Source of the DNA: Conyzicola lurida
Lineage (GTDB): Bacteria; Actinomycetota; Actinomycetes; Actinomycetales; Microbacteriaceae
Assembly (NCBI RefSeq): GCF_014204935.1
Contig: NZ_JACHMJ010000001.1
Span: 682,001 to 746,000, forward strand
Direction of reading: 5' to 3'
DNA length: 64,000 nt
Position numbers and translations under genes: made by a program. Of this stretch, positions 41,728 to 54,854 are shown piece by piece (position 1 is the stretch's first letter; every line of letters begins with the position of its first letter). The notes under the pieces were generated by a model that did not search any database, was not told the origin of the DNA, and was given only the letters and a program-made list of their open reading frames with translations.

Positions 41728-41868
41728 ATGGCCGACAAGAAGAAGCCCGGTTTCAGCTGGTACGAGCCGCTGCAGAACCGCGGCCGCATCATCGTCATCT
41801 CCGTCGCGGGCCTGATCCTCGTTGGCGCGATCGTCGCGGCGATCGTGCTCGGCATCCCGGTCTTCTAG
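41728..41868 (+). CDS. Small single-span membrane protein (46 aa)
   Basis: The frame runs MADKKKPGFSWYEPLQNRGR, then a hydrophobic span of about 23 residues rich in Ile, Val and Ala, ending GIPVF. The positively charged N-terminus suggests it stays in the cytoplasm. The ATG lies one base after the argH stop, with no strong ribosome-binding site, so translation is likely coupled. Not recognised; the defined architecture and G/C-rich third positions support a real gene. Confidence 0.65.
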   Translation: MADKKKPGFSWYEPLQNRGRIIVISVAGLILVGAIVAAIVLGIPVF

Positions 41869-41888
41869 GTCCGAAGATACAAGCCCCG

Positions 41889-42485
41889 ATGTTCGACCGG
41901 AGCTTCCTCGCCCGCCCCGCGGTCGAGGTCGCCCCCGAGTTGCTCGGCTCCCACCTCGTCGCGGGCGAGGTGGTGCTGCGCATCACCGAGGTCGAGGCCT
42001 ACCTGGGGGTCGGCGACGACCCCGGTTCGCACTCGTTCCGTGGCAAGACCCCGCGCAACTCGGTGATGTTCGGCGAGCCCGGGCACCTGTACACCTACTT
42101 CACCTACGGCATGCACGTCTGCGCGAACGTGGTCTGCTCGCCCGCGGGCACTTCGTCGGCGGTGTTGCTGCGCGCCGGCGAAATCGTCGAGGGACGCGGG
42201 ATCGCCGCGATGCGCCGCACGACCTCGCGCACCCCGGCCGACCTGGCCCGCGGACCGGCGCGGCTCACCGTCGCCCTCGGAATCACCCTCGCCGACGGCG
42301 GCACCGATCTCGCCGCGGGGCCGCTGCGGCTCGAAATGTCGGCCGCGCCATCCACGTTCTCGACGGGCCCGCGCACCGGTGTCTCGGGTCCCGGCGGTAC
42401 CGACGCCTACCCGTGGCGGTTCTGGCTTCCGGGCGATCCGACGGTCTCGCCCTATAAGGCCCACGCCCCCAAGAAACGATCGTGA
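41889..42485 (+). CDS. mpg: 3-methyladenine DNA glycosylase (AAG/MPG family)
   Basis: A 198-aa alkyladenine glycosylase: catalytic Glu in 'LRITEVEAYLGVGDDPGSHS', intercalating region 'LYTYFTYGMHVCANVV' and 'VLLRAGEIVEG'. It removes alkylated purines in base excision repair. It lies between argH and tyrS, as in several actinobacteria. No clear ribosome-binding site precedes the ATG; it starts 20 bp after the small membrane gene. Confidence 0.92.
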   Translation: MFDRSFLARPAVEVAPELLGSHLVAGEVVLRITEVEAYLGVGDDPGSHSFRGKTPRNSVMFGEPGHLYTYFTYGMHVCANVVCSPAGTSSAVLLRAGEIVEGRGIAAMRRTTSRTPADLARGPARLTVALGITLADGGTDLAAGPLRLEMSAAPSTFSTGPRTGVSGPGGTDAYPWRFWLPGDPTVSPYKAHAPKKRS

Positions 42486-42498
42486 CCGGTTGGTCGAC

Positions 42499-42504
42499 TA
42501 GCCT
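42499..42504 (+). promoter_or_regulatory. -10 element of tyrS
   Basis: TAGCCT ends 6 nt before the GTG at 42511; no Shine-Dalgarno sequence, so a leaderless mRNA is expected. Confidence 0.5.
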
Positions 42505-42510
42505 GTACGG

Positions 42511-43821
42511 GTGTCTTCTCCAGCAGCCCAGGTACCCGCAGTCCAGCGCAACGACGACTCGTTCGACGACGTCTGGGACGAAATCGTCTGGCGCGGCCTC
42601 GTGCACGTCTCGACGAACGAGGAGGAGCTGAAGAAGCTGCTGTCCGGCCCGCCGATCACCTACTACTGCGGATTCGACCCGACCGCCCCCAGCCTGCACC
42701 TCGGCAATCTGGTGCAGCTGCTGCTCATGCGCCGCCTCCAGCTCGCGGGCCACAAGCCGCTCGGACTCGTGGGCGGTTCCACCGGCCTGATCGGCGACCC
42801 GCGGCCGACGGCCGAACGCACTCTGAACACCCCCGAGGTCGTGAAGGAGTGGGTCGGCTACCTGCAGGGCCAGGTCTCGCGGTTCCTGAGTTTCGAGGGT
42901 GACAACGCCGCCCGCCTCGTCAACAACCTCGACTGGACGGCGCCGCTCTCGGCGATCGACTTCCTGCGCGACATCGGCAAGCACTTCAGGGTCGGCACGA
43001 TGCTGAAGAAGGATGCCGTGAGTGCGCGTCTCAACTCCGACGCGGGCATCAGCTACACCGAGTTCAGCTACCAGATCCTCCAGGGTCTGGACTTCCGCGA
43101 GCTCTACCGCCAGTACGACTGCGTCCTGCAGACCGGCGGAAGCGACCAGTGGGGCAACCTCACCAGCGGCACCGACCTCATCCGGCGGTCCGAGGGAGTG
43201 TCGGCGCACGCCATCGGCACCCCGCTGATCACCAATTCCGACGGCACCAAGTTCGGCAAGAGCGAGGGCAACGCGATCTGGCTCGACCCGACGATGACGA
43301 GTCCGTACGCGATGTACCAGTTCTGGCTCAACACCGACGACGCCGACGTCGTGAACCGGCTCAAGATCTTCACGTTCCTCGACCGTGCGCGCATCGACCA
43401 GCTGGCCGAGCTCGTGGCGAGCGAACCGTTCCGCCGTGAGGCTCAGCGCACCCTCGCTTTCGAGGTAACCGCATTCGTGCACGGTGTCGCCGCGACCGAG
43501 TCGGCGATCGCTGCGTCGGCTGCCCTGTTCGGGCAGGGCGAGCTCGAGACTCTGGATGCCGCGACCGTCGCCGCGGCGATGGCAGAGCTCCCGTCGGCAA
43601 CGGTGACCTCGACCACCACGGTCGCGCAGGCGCTCGTCGATACCGGTCTCACCAAGGGTCTCGGCGAATCCCGTCGCGCCATCGGCCAAGGCGGGGTGTA
43701 CCTGAACAACGTCACGGTCACCGATGATGCGGCCGACTTCACGGGCGCCGCTCTCGCGAGCGGTCATGCCGTGCTGCGGCGCGGCAAGAAGACGCTCGCG
43801 GCAGTCCTGATCTCGGAGTAG
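42511..43821 (+). CDS. tyrS: Tyrosyl-tRNA synthetase
   Basis: A 436-aa class I synthetase: 'YCGFDPTAPSLHLGNLVQL' (HIGH region as HLGN), 'GGSDQWGNLTSG', the KMSKS equivalent 'KFGKSEGNAIWLD', and a C-terminal S4 RNA-binding domain ('GLGESRRAIGQGGVYLNN'). It charges tRNA-Tyr. GTG start next to a -10 box. Confidence 0.96.
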   Translation: MSSPAAQVPAVQRNDDSFDDVWDEIVWRGLVHVSTNEEELKKLLSGPPITYYCGFDPTAPSLHLGNLVQLLLMRRLQLAGHKPLGLVGGSTGLIGDPRPTAERTLNTPEVVKEWVGYLQGQVSRFLSFEGDNAARLVNNLDWTAPLSAIDFLRDIGKHFRVGTMLKKDAVSARLNSDAGISYTEFSYQILQGLDFRELYRQYDCVLQTGGSDQWGNLTSGTDLIRRSEGVSAHAIGTPLITNSDGTKFGKSEGNAIWLDPTMTSPYAMYQFWLNTDDADVVNRLKIFTFLDRARIDQLAELVASEPFRREAQRTLAFEVTAFVHGVAATESAIAASAALFGQGELETLDAATVAAAMAELPSATVTSTTTVAQALVDTGLTKGLGESRRAIGQGGVYLNNVTVTDDAADFTGAALASGHAVLRRGKKTLAAVLISE

Positions 43822-43872
43822 TCCCCGGCATCACACGCCGATCCATGTAACACGTTCGACACGAACCCTCGC

Positions 43873-43878
43873 TATCCT
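43873..43878 (+). promoter_or_regulatory. Possible -10 element of the following membrane protein gene
   Basis: TATCCT lies 25 nt before the ATG at 43904, and AGGGAG stands between. No clear -35 was found. Confidence 0.35.
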
Positions 43879-43903
43879 CAACTTCAAGCGAGGGAGTGGG
43901 CAC

Positions 43904-44602
43904 ATGGTGGATCCGGACGGGCACGAGACGGCACTCCGCGACAGCGACACGTTCGACTCCCTAGTCGCGACGGCGCCCGCCGGCCCGTCCCGCATCGATC
44001 CGTCCATGGTGCTCGACTTCTCCGACCGGCCCGCGCGCGAGCGCAAGCACACGTCGCCTCTCGAATGGGCGGGTCTCGTGCTCGCCGTGATCCTTCCGCC
44101 GCTGGGGTTGCTGGTGACCGTGGTCGCCCGCATCGTCATCCGTCGTCGCCACGGCTGGACCACCGGCGTCGCGGTCGCCGCCACCGTCATCTCGATCGTG
44201 CTCACACTGGTCTTGGCCGGGGGAGCGGTCTACCTCAAGAGCGTCAGCGATGCGGATGCCGCGGCCGAGGCACTCCTCGCCGAAGCGGCCCCGCTCTGCG
44301 AAGCCATCGCCGCGACCCCCGACGTACTCGACACCCCGGCGTACGGCTGGCCGACCGACGTCGCCGCGTTGCCGGTCACCCTCGAGGCGATGAAGGCGTA
44401 TCAGGCGCACTGGGCGGAGCTCGCGCAGCTGGCGCCGGCTTCCGCGCAGACCAACGTCGCGGCCATCGCCGACCAGGCGCAGATCCTGGTCTCGGCCGTC
44501 GAGTCCTCCCAGATCATCGATCGCGCCGGCAACCTCGCGATCATGTCGACGATCACCGACGCCTCCGGTCTTCCCGGCTGGGTTACCCGCAACTGCTCCT
44601 GA
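43904..44602 (+). CDS. Hypothetical membrane protein
   Basis: A 232-aa protein not recognised. The first ~50 residues are polar and probably cytoplasmic. Two hydrophobic spans follow at about 54-78 ('WAGLVLAVILPPLGLLVTVV') and 85-110, like DUF4190-type proteins. The rest is an Ala-rich helical domain predicted outside the cell, with two Cys (in 'APLCEAIAA' and the last residues 'RNCS') that could form a disulfide. AGGGAG precedes the ATG. It stands between tyrS and the rrn promoter region. Confidence 0.75.
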   Translation: MVDPDGHETALRDSDTFDSLVATAPAGPSRIDPSMVLDFSDRPARERKHTSPLEWAGLVLAVILPPLGLLVTVVARIVIRRRHGWTTGVAVAATVISIVLTLVLAGGAVYLKSVSDADAAAEALLAEAAPLCEAIAATPDVLDTPAYGWPTDVAALPVTLEAMKAYQAHWAELAQLAPASAQTNVAAIADQAQILVSAVESSQIIDRAGNLAIMSTITDASGLPGWVTRNCS

Positions 44603-45189
44603 TCGCCCTCGATTGCAGGCGAACACTGGATGCCGCGCGTTGCGACACGCCCGGGATGCGGGTTGCTTTGCGGGGCTGCGGGGGCACACGTAGAGTAATC
44701 ACTCGTCACCCCAAAGGTGCGGAAAGCCGCAGAGCTTCCCGGCCTCAAGCAGGGGACTGAATCCCCACTATTTTCCGACTGTGTTCATGTGACCGGTTTG
44801 GTATGGTGTTTGGATGAGATTTCCGCCTCTGGCGTGGGGTCTATTGAGATGTTGTTCGGACATGGAAGTGTCCGGCGGGTCGATTTGACACCGGGCCGGG
44901 ACGTGGTAAGTTATACAGGTTGCCCTGAGCGAGACCGTGAGGTTGAATCAGGAGCGTCCGATCCTTGAGAACTCAACAGCGTGCACAATGTCAAATGCCA
45001 AAAACCCGGGCATTCGGAGCCGTTCTAGCGGCGATGGATGTCACGGATTCCTTTGGAAATTGAATTAAAACAAACAAAGCAAGTCAGTAATGATTTGTTC
45101 TGTCAGTTTCAAACTTGTCGCATCGACATCCTATTCCGGGTGCGTGCGGCGCTAGATGTGCCGTCAGCTTGCTGGCGTGCAGTCAAACA
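44603..45189 (+). promoter_or_regulatory. rrn operon promoter and leader region
   Basis: This 587-bp stretch has no gene. A short hairpin followed by a T-rich run (44752-44773) may end upstream transcription. Two promoter candidates follow: TGTGAC (44788-44793) with TATGGT (44812-44817), spacing 18; and TTGACA (44885-44890) with TAAGTT (44907-44912), spacing 16, the stronger. TTGAGAACTCAACAGCGTGC at 44965-44984 is a typical actinobacterial rrn leader block and is echoed in the 16S-23S spacer. The final ~200 nt are AT-rich leader removed during processing. Confidence 0.75.
44752..44773 (+). terminator. Possible terminator before the rrn promoters
   Basis: GGGGA (44752-44756) pairs with TCCCC (44762-44766) around CTGAA, followed by ACTATTTT. 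The stem is short, but the T-run is one of the few in the window. It would insulate the rrn promoters from the upstream gene. Confidence 0.45.
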
Positions 45190-50253
<5,064 letters not shown>

Positions 50254-50433
50254 AACACCTTCTGTCTGCAGCAATGCAGATGATGAGTATGCTTGCGTCC
50301 ACTATGTGGTTCCTGATCTACGGTCGGGAACCGCGAACACAACCACTGTGTTCCACCCCCACAGCCACCAGGCTGCAGGACGGACACACAGTGCGCATGT
50401 TTCGCGAAACCTTTTTGATACAGATCAAAAGAG

Positions 50434-50551
50434 TTTCGGCGGCCATAGCGAGAGGGAAACGCCCGGTCACATTCCGAACCCGGAAGCTAAGACTCTCTGC
50501 GCCGATGGTACTGCAAGGGGGACCTTGTGGGAGAGTAGGACACCGCCGGAC
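50434..50551 (+). rRNA. rrf: 5S ribosomal RNA
   Basis: The sequence from TTTCGGCGGCCATAGCGAG to AGGACACCGCCGGACA has the 5S layout, including 'CCCGGTCACATTCCGAACC' and 'GGGAGAGTAGGAC'; the first and last ten bases pair. About 118 nt; ends are approximate. It follows the 23S by 180 nt. Confidence 0.94.
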
Positions 50552-50560
50552 ACAAATTAG

Positions 50561-50590
50561 ACAATGGCCACCCTTCGGGGTGGCCATTGT
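50561..50590 (+). terminator. rrn operon terminator
   Basis: Thirteen perfect pairs (50561-50573 with 50578-50590) close a TTCG tetraloop, followed by GCTTT. It lies ten bases after 5S. Confidence 0.92.
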
Positions 50591-50703
50591 GCTTTAACAA
50601 GGGCGCCGAAAAAGGCGCATGCCGAGCACAACTGCAACAATGGACTGTCGGCTCCAGAGCTACGAGCTCGCCGACTGCCACAGACAAGTACACAGGAGAC
50701 CCA

Positions 50704-51918
50704 GTGAGTGATTCCGGAGACCGCGGCCGAGGCCCAGGCGGCCCAGGCCAGGAGCCACGTCGCCCGGGCGGCGGCAATACCGGCGGTCGCGACGACCGCA
50801 ACGCCGGCCCCGCGAAGGGTCGTCCCGAGAACGGCCGCCCCTCCAGCGGGCGACCCACTGGTGACCGTCCCGAGCGTTCTGCCCGCGACGCCGAGCGAGC
50901 CCAGCGCAACAACGACCGTCTCGGCCGCGACAGCAACCGCCCCGCCCGTGACGGCGATCGCCCGCAACGAAGCAACGACAGTCCCGCACGTGACGGCGAC
51001 CGTCCGCAGCGCAACCATGCCGAGCGCGGTGGCGCCGGCCGTAAGCCCGAAGGCGAGAAGCGCCTCTGGACCAGCGGCGGCAAGCCCGCCCGCGGCGATC
51101 GCGACGCCCGCTTCAGCGAGCCCGAAGAAGACCGCGACCCCTTCAACATCCGTTCGGTGCGTCCGCGCCACGACGACCCCGAGATCCCCGAGGGCACGAA
51201 CCCCAAGGATCTCGACCGCGTCGCCGGCAACGAACTGAAGACACTCGCCAAGGACAATGCGGAGGGCGTCGCCCAGCACCTCGTGATGGCCGCACGCCTG
51301 ATCGACACCGACCCCGAGCTCGCCCACCGCCACGCGCTGTCCGCGGCCCGTCGCGCCGGCCGCATCGGTGTTGTACGCGAAACCCTGGCGATCACCGCCT
51401 ACGCGATCGGCGACTTCGCCCTTGCGCTGCGGGAGCTGCGCACCTACCGCCGCATCACCGGGCGCGACGACCAGCTGCCCATGATGGTCGACAGCGAACG
51501 TGGCATCGGACGCCCCGACCGCGCCCTCGAGCTTGGCCGCTCCGTGCCCCGCTCGTCGCTGCCGGTGCCCGTGCAGGTGGAGCTGGCGATCGCCATGTCC
51601 GGCGCGCGCCTCGACCTCGAGCAGCCCGATCTCGCGCTCATCGAGCTGCAGATCCCGCAGCTCGACCCCACGACAGCGTTCTCCTACAGCCCGAACCTGT
51701 TCGCCGCTTTCGCCACCGTGCTCGAAGAGCTCGGCCGCGACGAGGAGGCCGAGCAGTGGTACGCCTACGCGGACGCCGCGGCCGACGCGCTCGAGTTCGC
51801 CGACAACGGCGGCGAAGAGGCGACCATGGAGATCATCGAAGAGGACTGGACCGAGAGTGAACTGGACGAGCCCGTTCAAACGGCGACCGAAGGCGACGAC
51901 AGCAAGTCCGATGACTAG
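50704..51918 (+). CDS. TPR-like protein with Arg/Gly/Asp-rich disordered N-terminus
   Basis: A 404-aa protein. Residues ~1-170 are low-complexity and rich in Arg, Gly, Asp, Pro and Asn, with near-repeats such as 'ARDGDRPQRSNDSP' and 'ARDGDRPQRNHAER'. This is likely a disordered, possibly RNA-binding tail. Residues ~175-370 form helix pairs of tetratricopeptide type ('AHRHALSAARRAGRIGVVRE', 'FALALRELRTYRRITG'). The C-terminus is acidic. The GTG at 50704 has ACAGGAGA about 5 nt upstream. It overlaps the HAD gene by 8 bp. In actinobacteria such genes often sit near tyrS and tlyA; the function is not established. Confidence 0.8.
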   Translation: MSDSGDRGRGPGGPGQEPRRPGGGNTGGRDDRNAGPAKGRPENGRPSSGRPTGDRPERSARDAERAQRNNDRLGRDSNRPARDGDRPQRSNDSPARDGDRPQRNHAERGGAGRKPEGEKRLWTSGGKPARGDRDARFSEPEEDRDPFNIRSVRPRHDDPEIPEGTNPKDLDRVAGNELKTLAKDNAEGVAQHLVMAARLIDTDPELAHRHALSAARRAGRIGVVRETLAITAYAIGDFALALRELRTYRRITGRDDQLPMMVDSERGIGRPDRALELGRSVPRSSLPVPVQVELAIAMSGARLDLEQPDLALIELQIPQLDPTTAFSYSPNLFAAFATVLEELGRDEEAEQWYAYADAAADALEFADNGGEEATMEIIEEDWTESELDEPVQTATEGDDSKSDD

Positions 51919-52918
51919 CCCCACCCCGCTCGACGGCATCGATCTCGTCCTCGCCGACCTCGACGGTGTCGTCTACCGCGGACCGGACGCGATTCCGTTC
52001 GCCATCGAGGCGCTGAACGCCGCGGCACAGCACCACCGTGTCGGCTACCTGACCAACAACGCGTCGCGCACCGACGCGTCCGTCGCCGAGCACCTCACGT
52101 CGCTCGGCCTCACGGTCGCTCCCGAGGAGGTCGTGACCTCTCCGCAGGCTGCGATGCGCGTGATGGCGACCCTCGTTCCCGTGGGTTCGCTGATCCTCGT
52201 CATCGGGGGAGCGGGGCTCGTCGACGAGGTCGAGAAGGCCGGCTACACGGTCACCCGTTCGGCCCTCGACTCGCCCGCCGCCGTCGTGCAGGGCTTCTCG
52301 CCCGAGGTCGGCTGGACCCAGCTCGCCGAAGCGGCGTTCGCGCTCCACGCACCCAAGGGCGGCACGGGCATCCCGTGGGTCGCCACGAACACCGACTGGA
52401 CGATCCCGCAGGCCCGCGGCACCGCGCCCGGCAACGGCACGCTCGTGTCGGCCGTGCACACCGCCGTCGGCCGCCTGCCCGTCGTGGCCGGCAAGCCCGA
52501 GGTTCCGATGTTCGAGGTGGCGACCGACCGGTTCTCTGCCACGAGCACACTGGTCATCGGCGACCGTCTCGACACCGACATCCTGGGGGCTAATCGCGCC
52601 GGTCTCTCGTCGGTACTGGTGCTCACCGGCATCGACCAGGCCAAGCAGGTGCTCGCCGCCGAACCGGCCCAGCGTCCCACCTACATCCTCGAGGACCTGC
52701 GCCAGCTCTCCGAGCCGTACCCGCAGACCGTCGAGACGACGGACGGCGCGGCCACGGTCGTCACGGTTGGGGAGTCCGTCGTGCGTCGCGAGGGCGAGAA
52801 CATCACCGTCGTGAACGCCGGCACGCCCATCGACCTGCTGCGCGCCGGCTGCGCCGCGATCTGGAACTCGGGCGTGGCAATCTACGGACTCCGCGTACCC
52901 GCGGAGCTATATTCGTGA
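51911..52918 (+). CDS. HAD-IIA family hydrolase (NagD-like phosphatase)
   Basis: A 335-aa phosphatase: motif I 'LADLDGVVYRG' with nucleophile Asp, 'VGYLTNNASRTD' (motif II), 'PVVAGKPEVPMFEVA' (motif III Lys) and 'VIGDRLDTDILGANRAGL' (motif IV). The middle part is the IIA cap. Family members hydrolyse phosphoglycolate, glycerol phosphate or nucleotides; the substrate is not predictable here. It starts inside the preceding gene (8-bp overlap). About 60 extra residues after motif IV are not part of the core. Confidence 0.88.
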   Translation: MTSPTPLDGIDLVLADLDGVVYRGPDAIPFAIEALNAAAQHHRVGYLTNNASRTDASVAEHLTSLGLTVAPEEVVTSPQAAMRVMATLVPVGSLILVIGGAGLVDEVEKAGYTVTRSALDSPAAVVQGFSPEVGWTQLAEAAFALHAPKGGTGIPWVATNTDWTIPQARGTAPGNGTLVSAVHTAVGRLPVVAGKPEVPMFEVATDRFSATSTLVIGDRLDTDILGANRAGLSSVLVLTGIDQAKQVLAAEPAQRPTYILEDLRQLSEPYPQTVETTDGAATVVTVGESVVRREGENITVVNAGTPIDLLRAGCAAIWNSGVAIYGLRVPAELYS

Positions 52919-52937
52919 GCATGAAGCGAGCACGGTC

Positions 52938-53111
52938 ATGACCGACGACGACGGTACGGTTAGCGGCGACGTGGGCACCCACGAGACCGACGCCCTGCTG
53001 TCGCGACTGCGCCTGATCGAAGACCAGCCGCTCGACACCCGCGCCGACGCCTACGCGCACGTGCACGAACAGCTGCAGTCCGAGCTCGAGGGCGGCGACA
53101 CCCATCGCTGA
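52938..53111 (+). CDS. Small acidic protein (57 aa) preceding tlyA
   Basis: The frame MTDDDGTVSGDVGTHETDAL continues with 'RLRLIEDQPLDTRADAYAHV' and ends in 'GGDTHR'. It is helical and acidic. Short proteins with 'RLxxIExxPLxxRAxAYxxxH' lie before tlyA in related actinobacteria. It starts 20 bp after the HAD gene and its stop overlaps the probable tlyA start, suggesting coupling. Function unknown. Confidence 0.72.
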   Translation: MTDDDGTVSGDVGTHETDALLSRLRLIEDQPLDTRADAYAHVHEQLQSELEGGDTHR

Positions 53112-53898
53112 TTCCCGTCTCGACGCGGCACTCTCGGAACGCGGCCTCGCCCGGTCGCGCACCCACGCCGCGCGGCTCATCGCCGACGGCCTGGTGACGG
53201 TCGACGGTGTGCCCGTCGTGAAGTCGTCGGCGCGCGTGCGCGAGAACCAGAGCATCGTCGTGGCGGAAACCGACCACTACGTCAGCCGCGCCGCGCACAA
53301 GCTCGTCGCCGCACTCGACGCATTCGGTGTCGATCCGGCCGGACGGCTCGCGCTCGACGTCGGCGCCTCCACCGGCGGGTTCAGCCAGGTGCTGCTCGAA
53401 CGCGGCGTCGACCGCGTCATCGCGCTCGATGTGGGGCACGATCAGCTCGCGCCGACCGTGCGCTCCGACGAGCGGGTCACCGTCGTGGAGGGCTTCAACG
53501 CGAGGTTCCTCACGGCCGAGGCGCTCGCTGGCGCATCCGGAATCACCGACGTCCCCACGCTGGTCGTGGCCGACCTGTCGTTCATCTCGCTGCCCACCGT
53601 GCTGCCGGCGGTCATCGCGACGGTGGGGACGGGAGCCGAATTCGTGCTGCTGGTCAAGCCGCAGTTCGAGGTCGGCCGCACCGGTATCCGCGAGGGGATC
53701 GTGAAAAGCGCGGGACTCCGGGCCGACGCCGTCACCGGCGTGCTCTGGGCCGCTTGGGATCTCGGTCTCCGGACGGCCGGCGTCATCCCCTCCCCAATCG
53801 CCGGCGGGTCGGGGAATCAGGAGTATCTGGTCTGGTTGAGCACGAGCTCGGGTTCTAATCCGACAGAATGGTTAGAGCACGTTACTGCGATCACTTGA
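53104..53898 (+). CDS. tlyA: TlyA family 16S/23S rRNA 2'-O-methyltransferase, apparent AUC start
   Basis: A 264-aa protein with an N-terminal S4 domain ('RLDAALSERGLARSRTHAAR') and a Rossmann methyltransferase domain ('LALDVGASTGGFSQVLLERG', 'VADLSFISLPTVLPAV', 'VLLVKPQFEVGRTGI'). TlyA methylates ribose in both rRNAs and affects capreomycin sensitivity. In this frame no ATG, GTG or TTG lies between the stop at 53014 and the S4 domain. ATC 53104 stands where relatives have ATG and gives normal length. A GTG at 53194 would remove half the S4 domain. The AUC overlaps the stop of the 57-aa gene. Confidence 0.85.
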   Translation: MADSRLDAALSERGLARSRTHAARLIADGLVTVDGVPVVKSSARVRENQSIVVAETDHYVSRAAHKLVAALDAFGVDPAGRLALDVGASTGGFSQVLLERGVDRVIALDVGHDQLAPTVRSDERVTVVEGFNARFLTAEALAGASGITDVPTLVVADLSFISLPTVLPAVIATVGTGAEFVLLVKPQFEVGRTGIREGIVKSAGLRADAVTGVLWAAWDLGLRTAGVIPSPIAGGSGNQEYLVWLSTSSGSNPTEWLEHVTAIT

Positions 53899-53930
53899 TC
53901 GCCGGTGAGGATCGCGAAGGGGTTGCGTAC

Positions 53931-54854
53931 GTGACACAGGCACGACACATTCTCATCGTCGCGCACACGGGCAGGGCCGATTCTCTCGACGCCGCCGTGC
54001 GCGTCTGCCGTCAGCTGTCGACGGCCGGGGTTTCCCCCGTGCTCTACGGCGAAGAGTACGACGAGGTCCTCGAGGCCTCGCCCGACCTCGCGCCCGTCGC
54101 CAAGCTCGGCGAGTCCGTGCAGGTCTCCGACCTCGAACTCGTGATCGTGCTCGGCGGCGACGGCACCATCCTGCGCGCCGCCGAACTCACCCGCGGCTGC
54201 CCCGTGCCCCTGCTCGGCGTCAACCTCGGCCACGTCGGGTTCCTCGCCGAGAGCGAGCGCGAAGACCTCACCGAGACCGTCACGCGCGCCCTGGCCCGCG
54301 ACTACACGGTCGAAGAACGCCTCACGCTCAACGTGCGCGTCAAGGTGAACGCCGAGGTCGTCTACGAGACCTGGGCGCTCAACGAGGCCACGGTCGAGAA
54401 GGCGAGCCGCGAGCGCATGCTCGAGGTCGTCATCGAGGTCGACGGCCGGCCGCTGTCGTCGTTCGGCTGCGACGGCGTCGTGATGTCGACCCCCACCGGT
54501 TCCACCGCGTACTCCTTCTCCGCCGGCGGCCCGATCGTCTGGCCGAGCGTCGACGCGCTGCTGCTCGTGCCGCTGAGCCCGCACGCCCTGTTCGCGCGGC
54601 CCCTCGTGGTCGCGCCCGACTCCTTCTTCGCGGTCGAGGTGCTCGAGCGCAACCAGGGCATCGGCGTGCTCTGGTGCGACGGCCGCCGCGGCTACGACCT
54701 GCCGCGCGGCGCCCGCGTCGTCGTCAAGCGCTCCGACGTGCCCGTGCGCCTCGCGCGTCTCGCCCAAGGACCCTTCACCGACCGACTGGTGGGCAAGTTC
54801 AACCTGCCGGTCAGCGGCTGGCGCGGCCCGGTCGGCGAGGGGGCCTCGCAATGA
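53931..54854 (+). CDS. nadK: NAD kinase
   Basis: A 307-aa kinase making NADP from NAD. It has 'LGGDGTILRAAEL' (GGDG motif), 'NEATVEKASRERMLEVVI', and 'GVVMSTPTGSTAYSFSAGGP'. The GTG at 53931 was chosen over 53868 because AAGGGG lies upstream and the protein then starts with the normal 'TQARHILIVAHTGR'. It overlaps recN by ATGA. Confidence 0.95.
   Translation: MTQARHILIVAHTGRADSLDAAVRVCRQLSTAGVSPVLYGEEYDEVLEASPDLAPVAKLGESVQVSDLELVIVLGGDGTILRAAELTRGCPVPLLGVNLGHVGFLAESEREDLTETVTRALARDYTVEERLTLNVRVKVNAEVVYETWALNEATVEKASRERMLEVVIEVDGRPLSSFGCDGVVMSTPTGSTAYSFSAGGPIVWPSVDALLLVPLSPHALFARPLVVAPDSFFAVEVLERNQGIGVLWCDGRRGYDLPRGARVVVKRSDVPVRLARLAQGPFTDRLVGKFNLPVSGWRGPVGEGASQ

Noticed and set aside
44717-44968. 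83-codon frame in the rrn promoter region
   Set aside because: It overlaps both rrn promoters and has no family resemblance.
53194-53898. GTG at 53194 as the tlyA start
   Set aside because: It would remove most of the N-terminal S4 domain, whose sequence continues in frame up to 53104.
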